The notes beneath the pieces were generated by a model that saw only the letters and a list, made by a program, of their open reading frames with translations, ran no database searches and had not been told where the DNA came from. Shown in pieces: positions 16,337-24,832 of a stretch of 34,805 nucleotides of DNA. A program made the translations under genes and the position numbers. The stretch covers positions 1 through 34,805 of the forward strand of contig CAZCGE010000131.1 in NCBI GenBank assembly GCA_964498125.1. Direction: 5' to 3'. The DNA comes from CAMDBL01 sp964498125 (lineage in GTDB: Bacteria; Pseudomonadota; Alphaproteobacteria; Rhizobiales; Hyphomicrobiaceae). The first letter of the stretch is position 1. The number at the start of each line of letters is the position of its first letter.

Positions 16337-18844
16337 TCAAGCCTGCGCTTCAGTCTTCGCGGCAATGGCCGGTGCATTGCGCTGACCGAGGCCGCCTTTC
16401 GGCAGGCGGACGGTCACCCGTGTGCCGCTGCCGGGCTCGCTGTCGAGGCTCATTTTGCCACCATGCAATTCGACCAGGCTGCGGACGATGGGCAGGCCGA
16501 GACCAGCGCCACGATGTTTGGAGCCTTGGCTGTGGCTCTCGAACCGATCGAACACCCGGTTGACTTGCTCCTTGGGAATGCCAACCCCCTGATCCTCGAT
16601 GGCGAACAGAATATCGTGGTCCTCGCGCCAGCAGGAAATGCGCACCGTGTCGCCGGTCTTGGAGAAGCCCACCGCATTGGACAGCAGATTGTTGAGCACC
16701 TGGCGCATGCGCAGCTCGTCGGCGACGAATGTATCGACATCGTCGGCGATGGCGATGTCGATGGTCAGCTTTGCCCGCATGGCGCGCTCGCGAACGCTGG
16801 CGATGGCCGTATCGATGATGGCTCGCGAGTCGATCGTCGACAGTTTGAGTTCCATGGCGCCGGCATCGATGGTTGCCAGGTCCAGGATGTCGTCGATGAT
16901 GGCCAGCAGTGTCTTGGAGGACGAGTCGATATCGCCCAGATAATCGCGCTGCCTGGAATTGAGGTCACCGGTGCGCGGGCTCGACAGCAGCTCAGAGAAG
17001 CCGATGATGTTGGTCAGCGGCGTCCGCAGCTCGTAGGAGACGCGGCCGATGAACTGGTTCTTCAGCCGATCGCTGGCCACCAAGGCTTCATTGCGCTCGA
17101 GCAGGGCGCGCTCGTAGCGCTTGGAATCGGTGACGTCGACGAAGATCAGCAGGGTTGCGCCGTCCGGTAGCGGCATCGCGGTGAAATCGATCACGCTGCC
17201 GTCCGGCCGGATCATCTGGCCTTCGAGCGGTTCGCGGTGATCGGAGAACGAGGTCACAGCCCGGCTGATGCGGGTCCACGTCAGATCATCGTCGTACAGC
17301 ACGCGGGTCTGCGCGATCAAGGTATCGATGTGCGGCGTCTCGGTAAGGGTGCGGCGCGGCAGGTGCCAGACCGTGGCAAACGACGAGTTGAAGAGCTTCA
17401 AGCGCCCGTCGGTGCCAAACACCGCCACGCCTTCCTTCAGTGCGTCGAGGGTCTCCCGTTGAACGTCGATCAGCGCGTTATAGCGGCTCTCCAGGGCGAA
17501 CTTCTCGGTCTCGTCGGCAAAAAGATAAGTGACGCCGCCATCCGGGCGTTGCTCGGCCATCACGTGCAGCACGCGGCCATCGGGCAGGTGCCACCAATCC
17601 TCCGGCTCGGCTTCCGACTTGTCGCGAGAAAGCAGCTTTGTCTTCCACTCCCGGTAGTTGACGACCTCGGGCAGCCGGCCGAGTTCGCGCAGTCGATCGA
17701 GAACCTCGCCATCCGTCGGCCGCGCCTTGAGCCAACCGTCGTCCAGCTGCCACAGTTTGGCGTAGGCCGCGTTGAAGAACGTCAGCCGCTGCTCGCGGTT
17801 GAAAATGGCCACGGCGGTGGCGACCCGATCGAGAGTGCGGTCGTAGGCGGCGATCTGACGTTCCAGCTCGCCCTTGGCGCTTTCGATCTCGGCCACGTCG
17901 ATGGCTGCCGACACGGTCACGCCTGCAACCGGCACGACGATCAGGTCGTGCGCCTTGCGCTGCCCACCAATAATCAGATTAACGCGCTTTGTGACGTTTC
18001 TGCCGCTCATGATCTCGCGCTCGACGGCCTGCCGCTGGCGTTGCTCGAGCAGCTCGATCTGGCGCGCGTAGACCTCGGCTTCGCCCTGGGCCTCCACGGC
18101 TTTGACAAAGGCTGCATTGGCCCATTGGATGCGCGCATTCGCCCCGCGCAGCCAGACCGGCATGGGCAGCGCGTCGAGCAGGGCGCGCAGGGAACCGATC
18201 TCGCTGACGCTGCCCTGCTGCTGCTCCAGAAGCTGGCTATAGGCGCGCTTGAGGCTCGAAAGATCACGAAAGCGCAGCACGGCGCTGCCACCTGCCGTGC
18301 GGCCATCGGCTTCCAGGCATCCCCCGGCGATGGTCTGCAGCATCAGGTTGAACGGGCGGCCGTGCTCGAACAAGGCGTCGAGGGCCGATTTCAACTCCTT
18401 TGCCGACGCGGCCTGCAGCCATTGGCCAAAACGCAGCAGGTCCGGCTGCTGCATCGGCAACCCGGGCACCGAACTCAGCGAATGGGCGATGACCCTCAGT
18501 CCCTTGCCGCGCTCCCAATAGATCAGCACCAGTGGCTCGACCTTGAGAATGGTCTCCGCGGTCATCAGATCGCGACGCAGCGCCGCGCTCTCCTGTTGCG
18601 CCCGCTCGACCGCCAGATGCGCTGATCGCGTGGTTTGCCAGACCAGCAGCAGGGAAATCGTCGCGGCCCCACCGACCAGCACCACGAGGATGACATGCTT
18701 CAGGGCCAGCACGCCAAGACTTGTGCCGCCGCTGTCGGCCAGTCCTGCCGTCAAGGCAAAAGCGCATCCCAGCGAGGCCAGCAGCAGCAATGCGAGCTCG
18801 GTCCGGGCAGTACGGGCTCGCGTGTCGAGGACAGTGGTTCGCAT
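16337..18844 (-). CDS. divL: DivL-type PAS sensor pseudokinase
   Basis: This 835-residue protein has two membrane helices (about 17-36 and 46-70), several PAS-like regions (about 215-570), a DHp dimerisation domain and a full ATP-binding domain (NNLLSNAVGFS, DQGVGIP, GAGLGLPIVRSLVELHGG). The H-box reads NQFIGRVSYELRTPLTNIIGFSELL, so the phosphoacceptor His is Tyr604. That is the hallmark of Caulobacter DivL, which binds phosphorylated DivK and tunes the CckA-ChpT-CtrA cell-cycle relay without acting as a normal His kinase. Position next to tsaE also fits divL. The ATG at 18844 opens shortly before the first membrane helix; a 40-codon upstream extension is not supported. Ribosome binding site is weak. 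Two GANTC sites lie upstream. Confidence 0.9.
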   Translation of the reverse strand: MRTTVLDTRARTARTELALLLLASLGCAFALTAGLADSGGTSLGVLALKHVILVVLVGGAATISLLLVWQTTRSAHLAVERAQQESAALRRDLMTAETILKVEPLVLIYWERGKGLRVIAHSLSSVPGLPMQQPDLLRFGQWLQAASAKELKSALDALFEHGRPFNLMLQTIAGGCLEADGRTAGGSAVLRFRDLSSLKRAYSQLLEQQQGSVSEIGSLRALLDALPMPVWLRGANARIQWANAAFVKAVEAQGEAEVYARQIELLEQRQRQAVEREIMSGRNVTKRVNLIIGGQRKAHDLIVVPVAGVTVSAAIDVAEIESAKGELERQIAAYDRTLDRVATAVAIFNREQRLTFFNAAYAKLWQLDDGWLKARPTDGEVLDRLRELGRLPEVVNYREWKTKLLSRDKSEAEPEDWWHLPDGRVLHVMAEQRPDGGVTYLFADETEKFALESRYNALIDVQRETLDALKEGVAVFGTDGRLKLFNSSFATVWHLPRRTLTETPHIDTLIAQTRVLYDDDLTWTRISRAVTSFSDHREPLEGQMIRPDGSVIDFTAMPLPDGATLLIFVDVTDSKRYERALLERNEALVASDRLKNQFIGRVSYELRTPLTNIIGFSELLSSPRTGDLNSRQRDYLGDIDSSSKTLLAIIDDILDLATIDAGAMELKLSTIDSRAIIDTAIASVRERAMRAKLTIDIAIADDVDTFVADELRMRQVLNNLLSNAVGFSKTGDTVRISCWREDHDILFAIEDQGVGIPKEQVNRVFDRFESHSQGSKHRGAGLGLPIVRSLVELHGGKMSLDSEPGSGTRVTVRLPKGGLGQRNAPAIAAKTEAQA

Positions 18845-18927
18845 CTTGTTCCGAATGAGCAAAAAATGCTCACCGGCGCGATATGTACGCGGTACGACAA
18901 TCAATAGGCGCAGGTGGCTGGAGCGGC

Positions 18928-18962
18928 GATTCGTCAAGCAGTATGAGAGCGTTCGGCGATTC
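18928..18962 (-). promoter_or_regulatory. Paired GANTC (CcrM) sites upstream of divL
   Basis: Two identical CGGCGATTC sequences 30 bases apart contain the GANTC sites at 18928-18932 and 18958-18962, about 85-118 bases before the divL start. CcrM methylates GANTC in Alphaproteobacteria and its hemimethylation state times several cell-cycle promoters. The sites are seen; regulation by them is inferred, and GANTC also occurs by chance. Confidence 0.35.
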
Positions 18963-19020
18963 ACGCTAGATATGAAATGAGCCTACGGATGAATGGGACC
19001 ACTTTTTTTCTTTGAACGGT

Positions 19021-19227
19021 CTATTTGCATCTATCCGTTATCAGCACAATGACGCCGGCCAGCAGACCCCAGAACGGGGCGCCAATGCCGGCGACCCACG
19101 ACGCCGTCTGTCCCCGGGTTGCGCCGACAGCGTCTGACGCTGACAGAACGATGGGTATGGCCCCGCCAAAGCCGACGAAGCAGGCCGGGATCCCCGCGGT
19201 AATGGCCGATCCGCTACCGTGGCTCAT
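19021..19227 (-). pseudogene. Shrunken BenE-family transporter remnant
   Basis: The 68-codon frame begins MSHGSGSAITAGIPACFVGFGGAIPIVLSASDAVGATRGQTASW. This resembles the N-terminus of the benzoate/proton symporter BenE family (SAVxAGxxAxxVGF...GAxxxQxASW). It then jumps to GIGAPFWGLLAGVIVLITDRCK, which resembles the C-terminal segment of the same family. Family members are near 400 residues, so some 300 residues appear to be missing from the middle while the frame stayed open. It cannot be a working transporter. The alternative is a genuine small two-helix membrane protein. It lies downstream of metF on the same strand. Confidence 0.5.
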
Positions 19228-19228
19228 G

Positions 19229-19268
19229 CAACTTCAGTCAAGATCTGGCAACCTCAGTCATGATCTGG
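19229..19268. repeat. 20-base tandem duplication at the end of metF
   Basis: Two direct copies, CAACTTCAGTCAAGATCTGG (19229-19248) and CAACCTCAGTCATGATCTGG (19249-19268), differ at two positions. The second copy contains the last codons and the TGA of metF; the first is the non-coding duplicate. It separates metF from the BenE remnant. Confidence 0.85.
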
Positions 19269-20163
19269 CGCCGATCAGAGCCGCGGCAATCCCCTGGACG
19301 TTGCCCGGCGCCATGACATGCGCGCCGGCGATCCCCGGGATCGTCCGCAGCTCGGCGATCACCTCGTTGCAGATCAGCTGGCCCTCCGCCGACGGGTCCT
19401 TGGCCTGCTCGAGGCGCCGGACGATGCTCTCAGGGATGATGGCGCCATACAAATTTCTGGTGACCCAGGCGGCGGCGCGGGCCGATTTCAAAGGGATGAC
19501 CCCGACCAGCAGTGCCAGCCGCTCGGTCACGCCATGGTCGACCAGCCGCTGCGCATAACGGCGGACGATGCCGGGATCCATACAGAACTGGGTTTGGGCG
19601 AAACGGGCGCCGGCATCGATCTTGGCGAGCAATGCCGATGGTTTCCAGTCCGCCGGCGGATTGATCGGCAGGTCCGCGGCGCCAATCAGCAGGTTGGCGA
19701 GCCCGCTGCCCGAGACCGTGCGGCCCGAGGGCAGAACGCCCTTGTCGCGCATGTCGCGCATCATGGCGATCAGGGACCCCGAGTTCAGATCGAACACCGG
19801 CTTCGTCTCGGGCTGATCCCCAGCCTTGGGGTCATCGCCCGTCATGATCAGGAAATTGGTCACACCAAGTGCGGATGCACCCAGAATGTCGCCCTGGATG
19901 GCGATGCGATTGCGGTCCCGGCAGGTGATCTGCATGATCGGCTCGATGCCGTTCTGCCGCAGGATCGCCGCGGCGGCCAGCGCGCACAAGTGGGCCCGCG
20001 CGCTGGCCCCATCGGTGACATTGACGGCGTCCGCCAGCCCCCGCAAGGGCAGCGCCAAGTCCAGCAGCGCCTTAGGGTCGGCCGACAGCGGCGGCGTCAC
20101 CTCGGCGGTCAGCACGAAGTGGCGGGCGCTGAGGCGCTGCGCGAGGCCAGAAGCTATCGTCAT
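19258..20163 (-). CDS. Methylenetetrahydrofolate reductase family protein
   Basis: The 301-residue protein matches the MetF family, flavoenzymes that reduce 5,10-methylene- to 5-methyl-tetrahydrofolate for methionine synthesis. Visible are the early Glu in VLTAEVTPPLSADP, DAVNVTDGASAR, QITCRDRNRIAIQGDILGASALGVTNFLIMTGDDP, and GARFAQTQFCMDP near residue 187. Length is close to the E. coli enzyme. The ATG at 20163 is preferred because AAAGGATGG lies about 10 bases upstream; an ATG at 20175 sits directly on that sequence. No met gene is adjacent, though ahcY at 21764 is part of the same methyl cycle. Some MTHFR-like paralogues serve one-carbon pathways rather than methionine. Confidence 0.85.
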   Translation of the reverse strand: MTIASGLAQRLSARHFVLTAEVTPPLSADPKALLDLALPLRGLADAVNVTDGASARAHLCALAAAAILRQNGIEPIMQITCRDRNRIAIQGDILGASALGVTNFLIMTGDDPKAGDQPETKPVFDLNSGSLIAMMRDMRDKGVLPSGRTVSGSGLANLLIGAADLPINPPADWKPSALLAKIDAGARFAQTQFCMDPGIVRRYAQRLVDHGVTERLALLVGVIPLKSARAAAWVTRNLYGAIIPESIVRRLEQAKDPSAEGQLICNEVIAELRTIPGIAGAHVMAPGNVQGIAAALIGARS

Positions 20164-20202
20164 GTCAGCGGCCATCCTTTGCGATACTGCCCGTCGTCTG
20201 GG

Positions 20203-21387
20203 TTAGCGCGGCCCGGTTGCTGCGGCAATGGCGACCAACTCGGCCGCCAAATCATGCAACCCGACGGCTTCGACGTTGTGGAGCAGTGGCACGCGATCTT
20301 CACCCGCATAGACGACGAGCCGCCGCGCCGGCTTCAAGTCGTCGCAGGCGATATGGAACCCGCGCTCGACCTTCGGCGATAGGCTGCGCTTGACCTCGAT
20401 GGCCCACAGCTTGCCATCCGGCAGCTCCAGCAGCAGGTCGATTTCGGCGCCAGCCAAGGTGCGATAATAATAGGGTGAGGTCCAGTTGGGGGCACAACTG
20501 ATCAGTGTCTCGATGACGAACCCTTCCCAGCTCGGGCCGATGATCTGATGGTCATGGAGGGCTGCCTGCGTCGGGATCGCCAGCAAGGCATGCAGGACAC
20601 CGCTATCTCGAACATAGATCTTGGGCGCCTTGACAAGGCGCTTGCCGAGATTGGCATGGTAGGGCACCAGTCGACGGATCAGCAGCAGATCGACCAGCAG
20701 GTCGATGTAGCGCGCCACGGTCGGCGAGCTGATGCTCAAGGACGCAGCCAATCGTGATGCGTTGAGCGGAGTGCCCTGGGCATGCGCCAGCATAGTCCAC
20801 AGCCGCCTCAGGGTCTCGGCGGGAATGCGGGGCTCGTGCGAGGGAATGTCACGGGTCAGATAGGTCCTCAGGAAATCGCGCCGCCAGTCGAGACTGCGCG
20901 CGTCGTTGCGAGCGAGAAAACTCTGTGGGAACCCGCCACGCAGCCAAAGTGCGTCCTGATGCTCCTTGCCTGTCTCGGTGAGATCCAGTGGCGCAAGTTC
21001 TCGATAAGCAATGCGCCCAGCGAGACTTTCCGACGATTGACGCAAGAGATCGATTGATGCCGATCCGAGCAGCAGGAAACGACCGACCTTGCGCCCCTTG
21101 CGTCGTCCCTTATCGATCAATCCACGCAACGGACTGAAGAGATCCGGGGCATTCTGGATTTCATCGAGGACGACCAGCTTGTCCTCGTGAGCCGTGAGGT
21201 AAAGCGCGGGGTCCGCCAGCTTGTCGCGATCCGCCGGGTCCTCGAGGTCGAGATAGATGGAAGGACCGGTATCTGCGATCGCGAGCGCCAATGTGGTCTT
21301 GCCGACCTGTCGCGGCCCAAGCAACGCCACGGCGGCTTGGCTCTGCAGGTCGGCACGGATGTGGGCTTCCAGGCGGCGCTTCAGCAT
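20203..21387 (-). CDS. AAA ATPase with DUF4143 domain
   Basis: This 394-residue protein belongs to the COG1373 family. An N-terminal P-loop ATPase has Walker A GPRQVGKTT (about 24-32), Walker B KLVVLDEIQNAPDLF and sensor FLLLGSASIDLL. A winged-helix-like middle part (LAASLSISSPTVARYIDLLVDLLLIRRLVPYHANLGKRLVKAPKIYVRDSGV) follows. The C-terminal DUF4143 region resembles a PD-(D/E)XK nuclease: GAEIDLLLELPDGKLWAIEVKRSLS. Function is unknown; such genes are scattered, often single, and behave like accessory or mobile genes. The ATG at 21387 matches the family N-terminus (MLKRRLEAHI). AAGG abuts the ATG, so ribosome spacing is poor. An AT-rich inverted repeat covers the upstream side. Confidence 0.88.
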   Translation of the reverse strand: MLKRRLEAHIRADLQSQAAVALLGPRQVGKTTLALAIADTGPSIYLDLEDPADRDKLADPALYLTAHEDKLVVLDEIQNAPDLFSPLRGLIDKGRRKGRKVGRFLLLGSASIDLLRQSSESLAGRIAYRELAPLDLTETGKEHQDALWLRGGFPQSFLARNDARSLDWRRDFLRTYLTRDIPSHEPRIPAETLRRLWTMLAHAQGTPLNASRLAASLSISSPTVARYIDLLVDLLLIRRLVPYHANLGKRLVKAPKIYVRDSGVLHALLAIPTQAALHDHQIIGPSWEGFVIETLISCAPNWTSPYYYRTLAGAEIDLLLELPDGKLWAIEVKRSLSPKVERGFHIACDDLKPARRLVVYAGEDRVPLLHNVEAVGLHDLAAELVAIAAATGPR

Positions 21388-21388
21388 C

Positions 21389-21423
21389 CTTGTATTTTTA
21401 ACGTGTACTTTTAAATATACAAG
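21389..21423 (-). promoter_or_regulatory. AT-rich inverted repeat directly upstream of the DUF4143 ATPase
   Basis: The sequence reads CTTGTATTTTTAA, a short spacer, then TTTTAAATATACAAG: an imperfect inverted repeat ending one base before the ATPase start codon. It is strikingly AT-rich in a GC-rich neighbourhood. It could be an operator, a promoter -10 region, or a hairpin in the leader that controls translation. Confidence 0.45.
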
Positions 21424-21604
21424 GTAAAACGTGGGCGGTCGTCGTGGGGAACCTTTATCTCGGTGTCTGAGGCGAAACTCAACCCGTTTCGTCCACCAGG
21501 GTCGGCGCAGCCGGTGAACGGCTGAAACGAAAGAAACGCTCCAAGACCTCGGTGCCGGGCAAACTTCCCAGGTCCACCCATGCACATTCCCCTGCTTTTG
21601 GCAT

Positions 21605-21622
21605 GTAACGTTATAACATTGC
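21605..21622. promoter_or_regulatory. Possible Zur-type operator without an obvious target gene
   Basis: GTAACGTTATAACATTGC is an 18-base near-palindrome with two mismatched pairs. It resembles the alphaproteobacterial Zur box, of the form GTAATGTTATAACATTAC as recalled from the family. It is 218 bases from the ATPase start and inside a region with no gene, so the regulated gene may have been lost. The match could be chance. Confidence 0.25.
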
Positions 21623-21725
21623 ATCATGGAAGGCAGGGGCTGCAATTGTATCGGCGGGCGACTGCTTTCGTCATCGAGGGTCAACGCAGCTGGTGTTCGT
21701 CTGACCCGGAGCGCCGTATAGCTCA

Positions 21726-21750
21726 GGTGTCTGACCAAAGGCCAGACACC
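21726..21750. repeat. Palindromic repeat (GGTGTCTGACC subtype)
   Basis: Arms GGTGTCTGACC and GGCCAGACACC (one G-T wobble) surround AAA. It lies 13 bases past the ahcY stop and is the sixth copy of the family in the window. It could serve as a transcript-end hairpin for ahcY although no T-run follows. Confidence 0.85.
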
Positions 21751-21763
21751 CGTTCGGAACCGC

Positions 21764-23173
<1,410 letters not shown>

Positions 23174-23325
23174 CTTGGCGTTCCTTGCGCAGGCCGTTTG
23201 GGGGAAACGGGGGTGAATGGGCACGGCCATGTGGCTGGCCGCTGGTGCCGGGCACTGGGTCGCAATCCAGGGCCGGTCGTGCTGTTTGGTCAATCGTATA
23301 TCGACCCCGGCGCCGGGTGACAACA

Positions 23326-23349
23326 AGACATAAACAATTCTTTATGTCT
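23326..23349 (-). promoter_or_regulatory. SahR-like operator upstream of ahcY
   Basis: A perfect inverted repeat AGACATAAA-CAATTC-TTTATGTCT lies 153-176 bases before the ahcY start. In many Proteobacteria ahcY is repressed by SahR, an ArsR-family regulator sensing S-adenosylhomocysteine, whose alphaproteobacterial sites have the ATAAA(G)...(C)TTTAT core. The palindrome is seen directly; the regulator is inferred, and no ArsR-type gene is in the window. Confidence 0.55.
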
Positions 23350-23433
23350 GACGCATAGCGTTTGGCTGACCGCGACGAGGCCGGAATTTCGGGCTGGCGG
23401 GATGCCGAGGATTGCGCTTGCCAAGCCGTGCGC

Positions 23434-23733
23434 TCAATCGACGCATTCTTCGTCGAAGCCGTCTTCCACCAGTTTGACGAGGGCCTCCAGGGCCTCCGGC
23501 GCCTCCGGTCCTCTCACCTCGATATGCAGGGTCGAACCAGGACCGGCCGCCAGCATCATGAGCCCCATGATCGAGGTGCCGCCGACGGTCTGCCCGTCGC
23601 GGGTCACTTGGATTTCCGCATCGAAGGATTCCGCGCACTTGACGAACTTGGCGGAGGCGCGTGCGTGCAACCCTTTGATATTGCGGATGGTGACGACAGC
23701 TTCCGGTTTCCGGCTTCCCGGCAATTCAGGCAT
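23434..23733 (-). CDS. ptsH: HPr phosphocarrier protein
   Basis: This 99-residue HPr-family protein has the phosphorylatable His23 in NIKGLHARASAKFV and the regulatory serine Ser54 in GGTSIMGLMMLAAG. It passes phosphate from enzyme I (PtsP, not in the window) to EIIA proteins. Both phosphorylation sites are intact, which fits with an HPr kinase gene two genes upstream. In Rhizobiales this system has no sugar permease and acts in regulation. The start can be ATG at 23733 or the GTG one codon earlier; GGGGACA is upstream of both. It lies 30 bases after the EIIA gene, in the same operon. Confidence 0.94.
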   Translation of the reverse strand: MPELPGSRKPEAVVTIRNIKGLHARASAKFVKCAESFDAEIQVTRDGQTVGGTSIMGLMMLAAGPGSTLHIEVRGPEAPEALEALVKLVEDGFDEECVD

Positions 23734-23763
23734 CACTGTCCCCGTCCGGATGCCTAGTCGTCA

Positions 23764-24168
23764 TCAGCTTTCGCCCGATAGCTCTTGGCTGGCCACTTTG
23801 ATGTACTTGCGGCCTGCATCGCGCGCGCGCGTCACGGCCTCGGCGAGCGGTACCTCGCCGCGAATGCTCGCGAGTTTGACGAGGATTGGCAGGTTGATGC
23901 CGGCAATGACCTCGACATTGGCCTCGTCCATGGCGGAAATGGCGAGATTCGACGGCGTTCCGCCAAACATGTCGGTCAGCACGATGACGCCCTGGCCGGT
24001 TTCCACACGCCCGATGGCCTCGATGATCTCGCGCCGGCGTTGTGCCATGTCGTCGTCGGGACCAATGGATATGGTCTCCAGCAGTGTCTGCCGGCCGACA
24101 ATATGCTCGAGCGCCGAGCGGAACTCGGCGGCCAAACCTCCATGGGTGACGATCACAAGACCGATCAT
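23764..24168 (-). CDS. PTS EIIA component of the mannose family
   Basis: This 134-residue protein starts MIGLVIVTHGGLAAEF, with the phosphorylated His at position 9, and has VIVLTDMFGGTPSNLA and VIAGINLPILVKLAS typical of EIIA-Man. No IIB, IIC or IID partner is encoded here, as is usual in Hyphomicrobiales, where this orphan EIIA is the end-point of a regulatory PTS; in related species it has been tied to ChvG/ChvI and carbon control. A longer upstream frame exists, but ATG at 24168 is the clear family start. No good ribosome binding site is visible. hprK lies 181 bases upstream and the HPr gene 30 bases downstream. Confidence 0.93.
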   Translation of the reverse strand: MIGLVIVTHGGLAAEFRSALEHIVGRQTLLETISIGPDDDMAQRRREIIEAIGRVETGQGVIVLTDMFGGTPSNLAISAMDEANVEVIAGINLPILVKLASIRGEVPLAEAVTRARDAGRKYIKVASQELSGES

Positions 24169-24349
24169 CGAATGATGCTGGGGTTGCTGGTTGGGGTGCT
24201 CGGCACGGTTGCCGATACTCCACACGTTTTGACGCGCAGTGCCGAGTTTTCGCCCGCCGGCCCGCGGGCCGGAACGCGACGCGAATTGCGCCGCAACATC
24301 GACCAACCCGCGTTGCGATGCAAGTGGCGTATGATGATTTGATACCGGA

Positions 24350-24832
24350 TCATGGCAGAGTTGCAACGCCATGCGCGTTGATGGCGATCAAGACTTTCAG
24401 CGCGGCGGAGACCTCGAATGGCGCGAGTCGGAGCACGGGAATCCGGATGCCCAGGATCTCGTCTTCGGGCAGCCGACCCGGCAGCCGCTCGATGGACTGG
24501 CCGGGCTGCAGGTCCGCCGCGAGCACCACCTGGGCTTCATACTCCGCCGGGACGTCGAGAATGCCGATGCCGCGAACCTCCAGCCTCGCGGCAATGGACG
24601 GCGGCGCCGAAGCCATCAGCCGGTTACCATCTCTGCGCAGGACGACGCGGTCGTCGGCGACGAGCTTGGCCGCGGCCGGGGTCCAGGGCGTGGGGCCAAG
24701 GCCAAGACAGCGCAGCGCCAGATCGGATTTGCCCGAGCCCGATGGCCCACGCAGCAGCACGCCGCGGCCCTGGATGGCGATGCACGTCGCGTGGAACGTC
24801 TCAAGGGCGGCGGCCAACGAGGTTGCCTCCAC
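24350..24832 (-). CDS. hprK: Short-form HPr kinase/phosphorylase
   Basis: This is the truncated HprK of Alphaproteobacteria: 160 residues instead of about 310, lacking the N-terminal domain. It has the P-loop GVLLRGPSGSGKSDLALR (about 27-44), KLVADDRVVLRRDG, the family signature EVRGIGILDV and the C-terminal RIPVLRLAPFE. It phosphorylates HPr on its regulatory serine. No suitable ATG exists; the GTG at 24832 gives VEATSLAAALETFHATCIAIQG, so the gene overlaps the end of chvG by 32 bases. A reading frame continues further upstream but only as a shadow of chvG. Confidence 0.9.
   Translation of the reverse strand: MEATSLAAALETFHATCIAIQGRGVLLRGPSGSGKSDLALRCLGLGPTPWTPAAAKLVADDRVVLRRDGNRLMASAPPSIAARLEVRGIGILDVPAEYEAQVVLAADLQPGQSIERLPGRLPEDEILGIRIPVLRLAPFEVSAALKVLIAINAHGVATLP

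Larger units (their letters stand above)
21388..21763. other. Intergenic region between the DUF4143 ATPase and ahcY
   Basis: No gene is supported in these 376 bases. The region holds the AT-rich inverted repeat (21389-21423), a Zur-like palindrome (21605-21622) and a GGTGTCTGACC-type palindromic repeat (21726-21750). Two stretches, 21486-21520 and 21665-21699, resemble each other at about three quarters of positions (shared TTTCGTC, GGGTC, CGCAGC, GGTG), as if one sequence had been duplicated and had decayed. The mixture suggests an old insertion or deletion site. Confidence 0.5.

Noticed and set aside
23174..23433. S-adenosylhomocysteine riboswitch before ahcY
   Set aside because: The conserved blocks of that riboswitch (GAGGAGCGCTGC and the matching 3' parts) are not found in the leader; the palindrome at 23326-23349 is a better explanation for control.
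24257..24272. Perfect GC palindrome CCGGCCCGCGGGCCGG between hprK and the EIIA gene as a terminator
   Set aside because: On the transcribed minus strand it is followed by A residues, not T, so it is not a normal intrinsic terminator. It may be a chance GC palindrome.
24291..24349. Extra gene between hprK and the EIIA gene (N-terminal extension of the EIIA frame)
   Set aside because: The extension reads into low-information sequence with no family match, and the EIIA-Man N-terminus is sharply defined at MIGLVIVTHGG.
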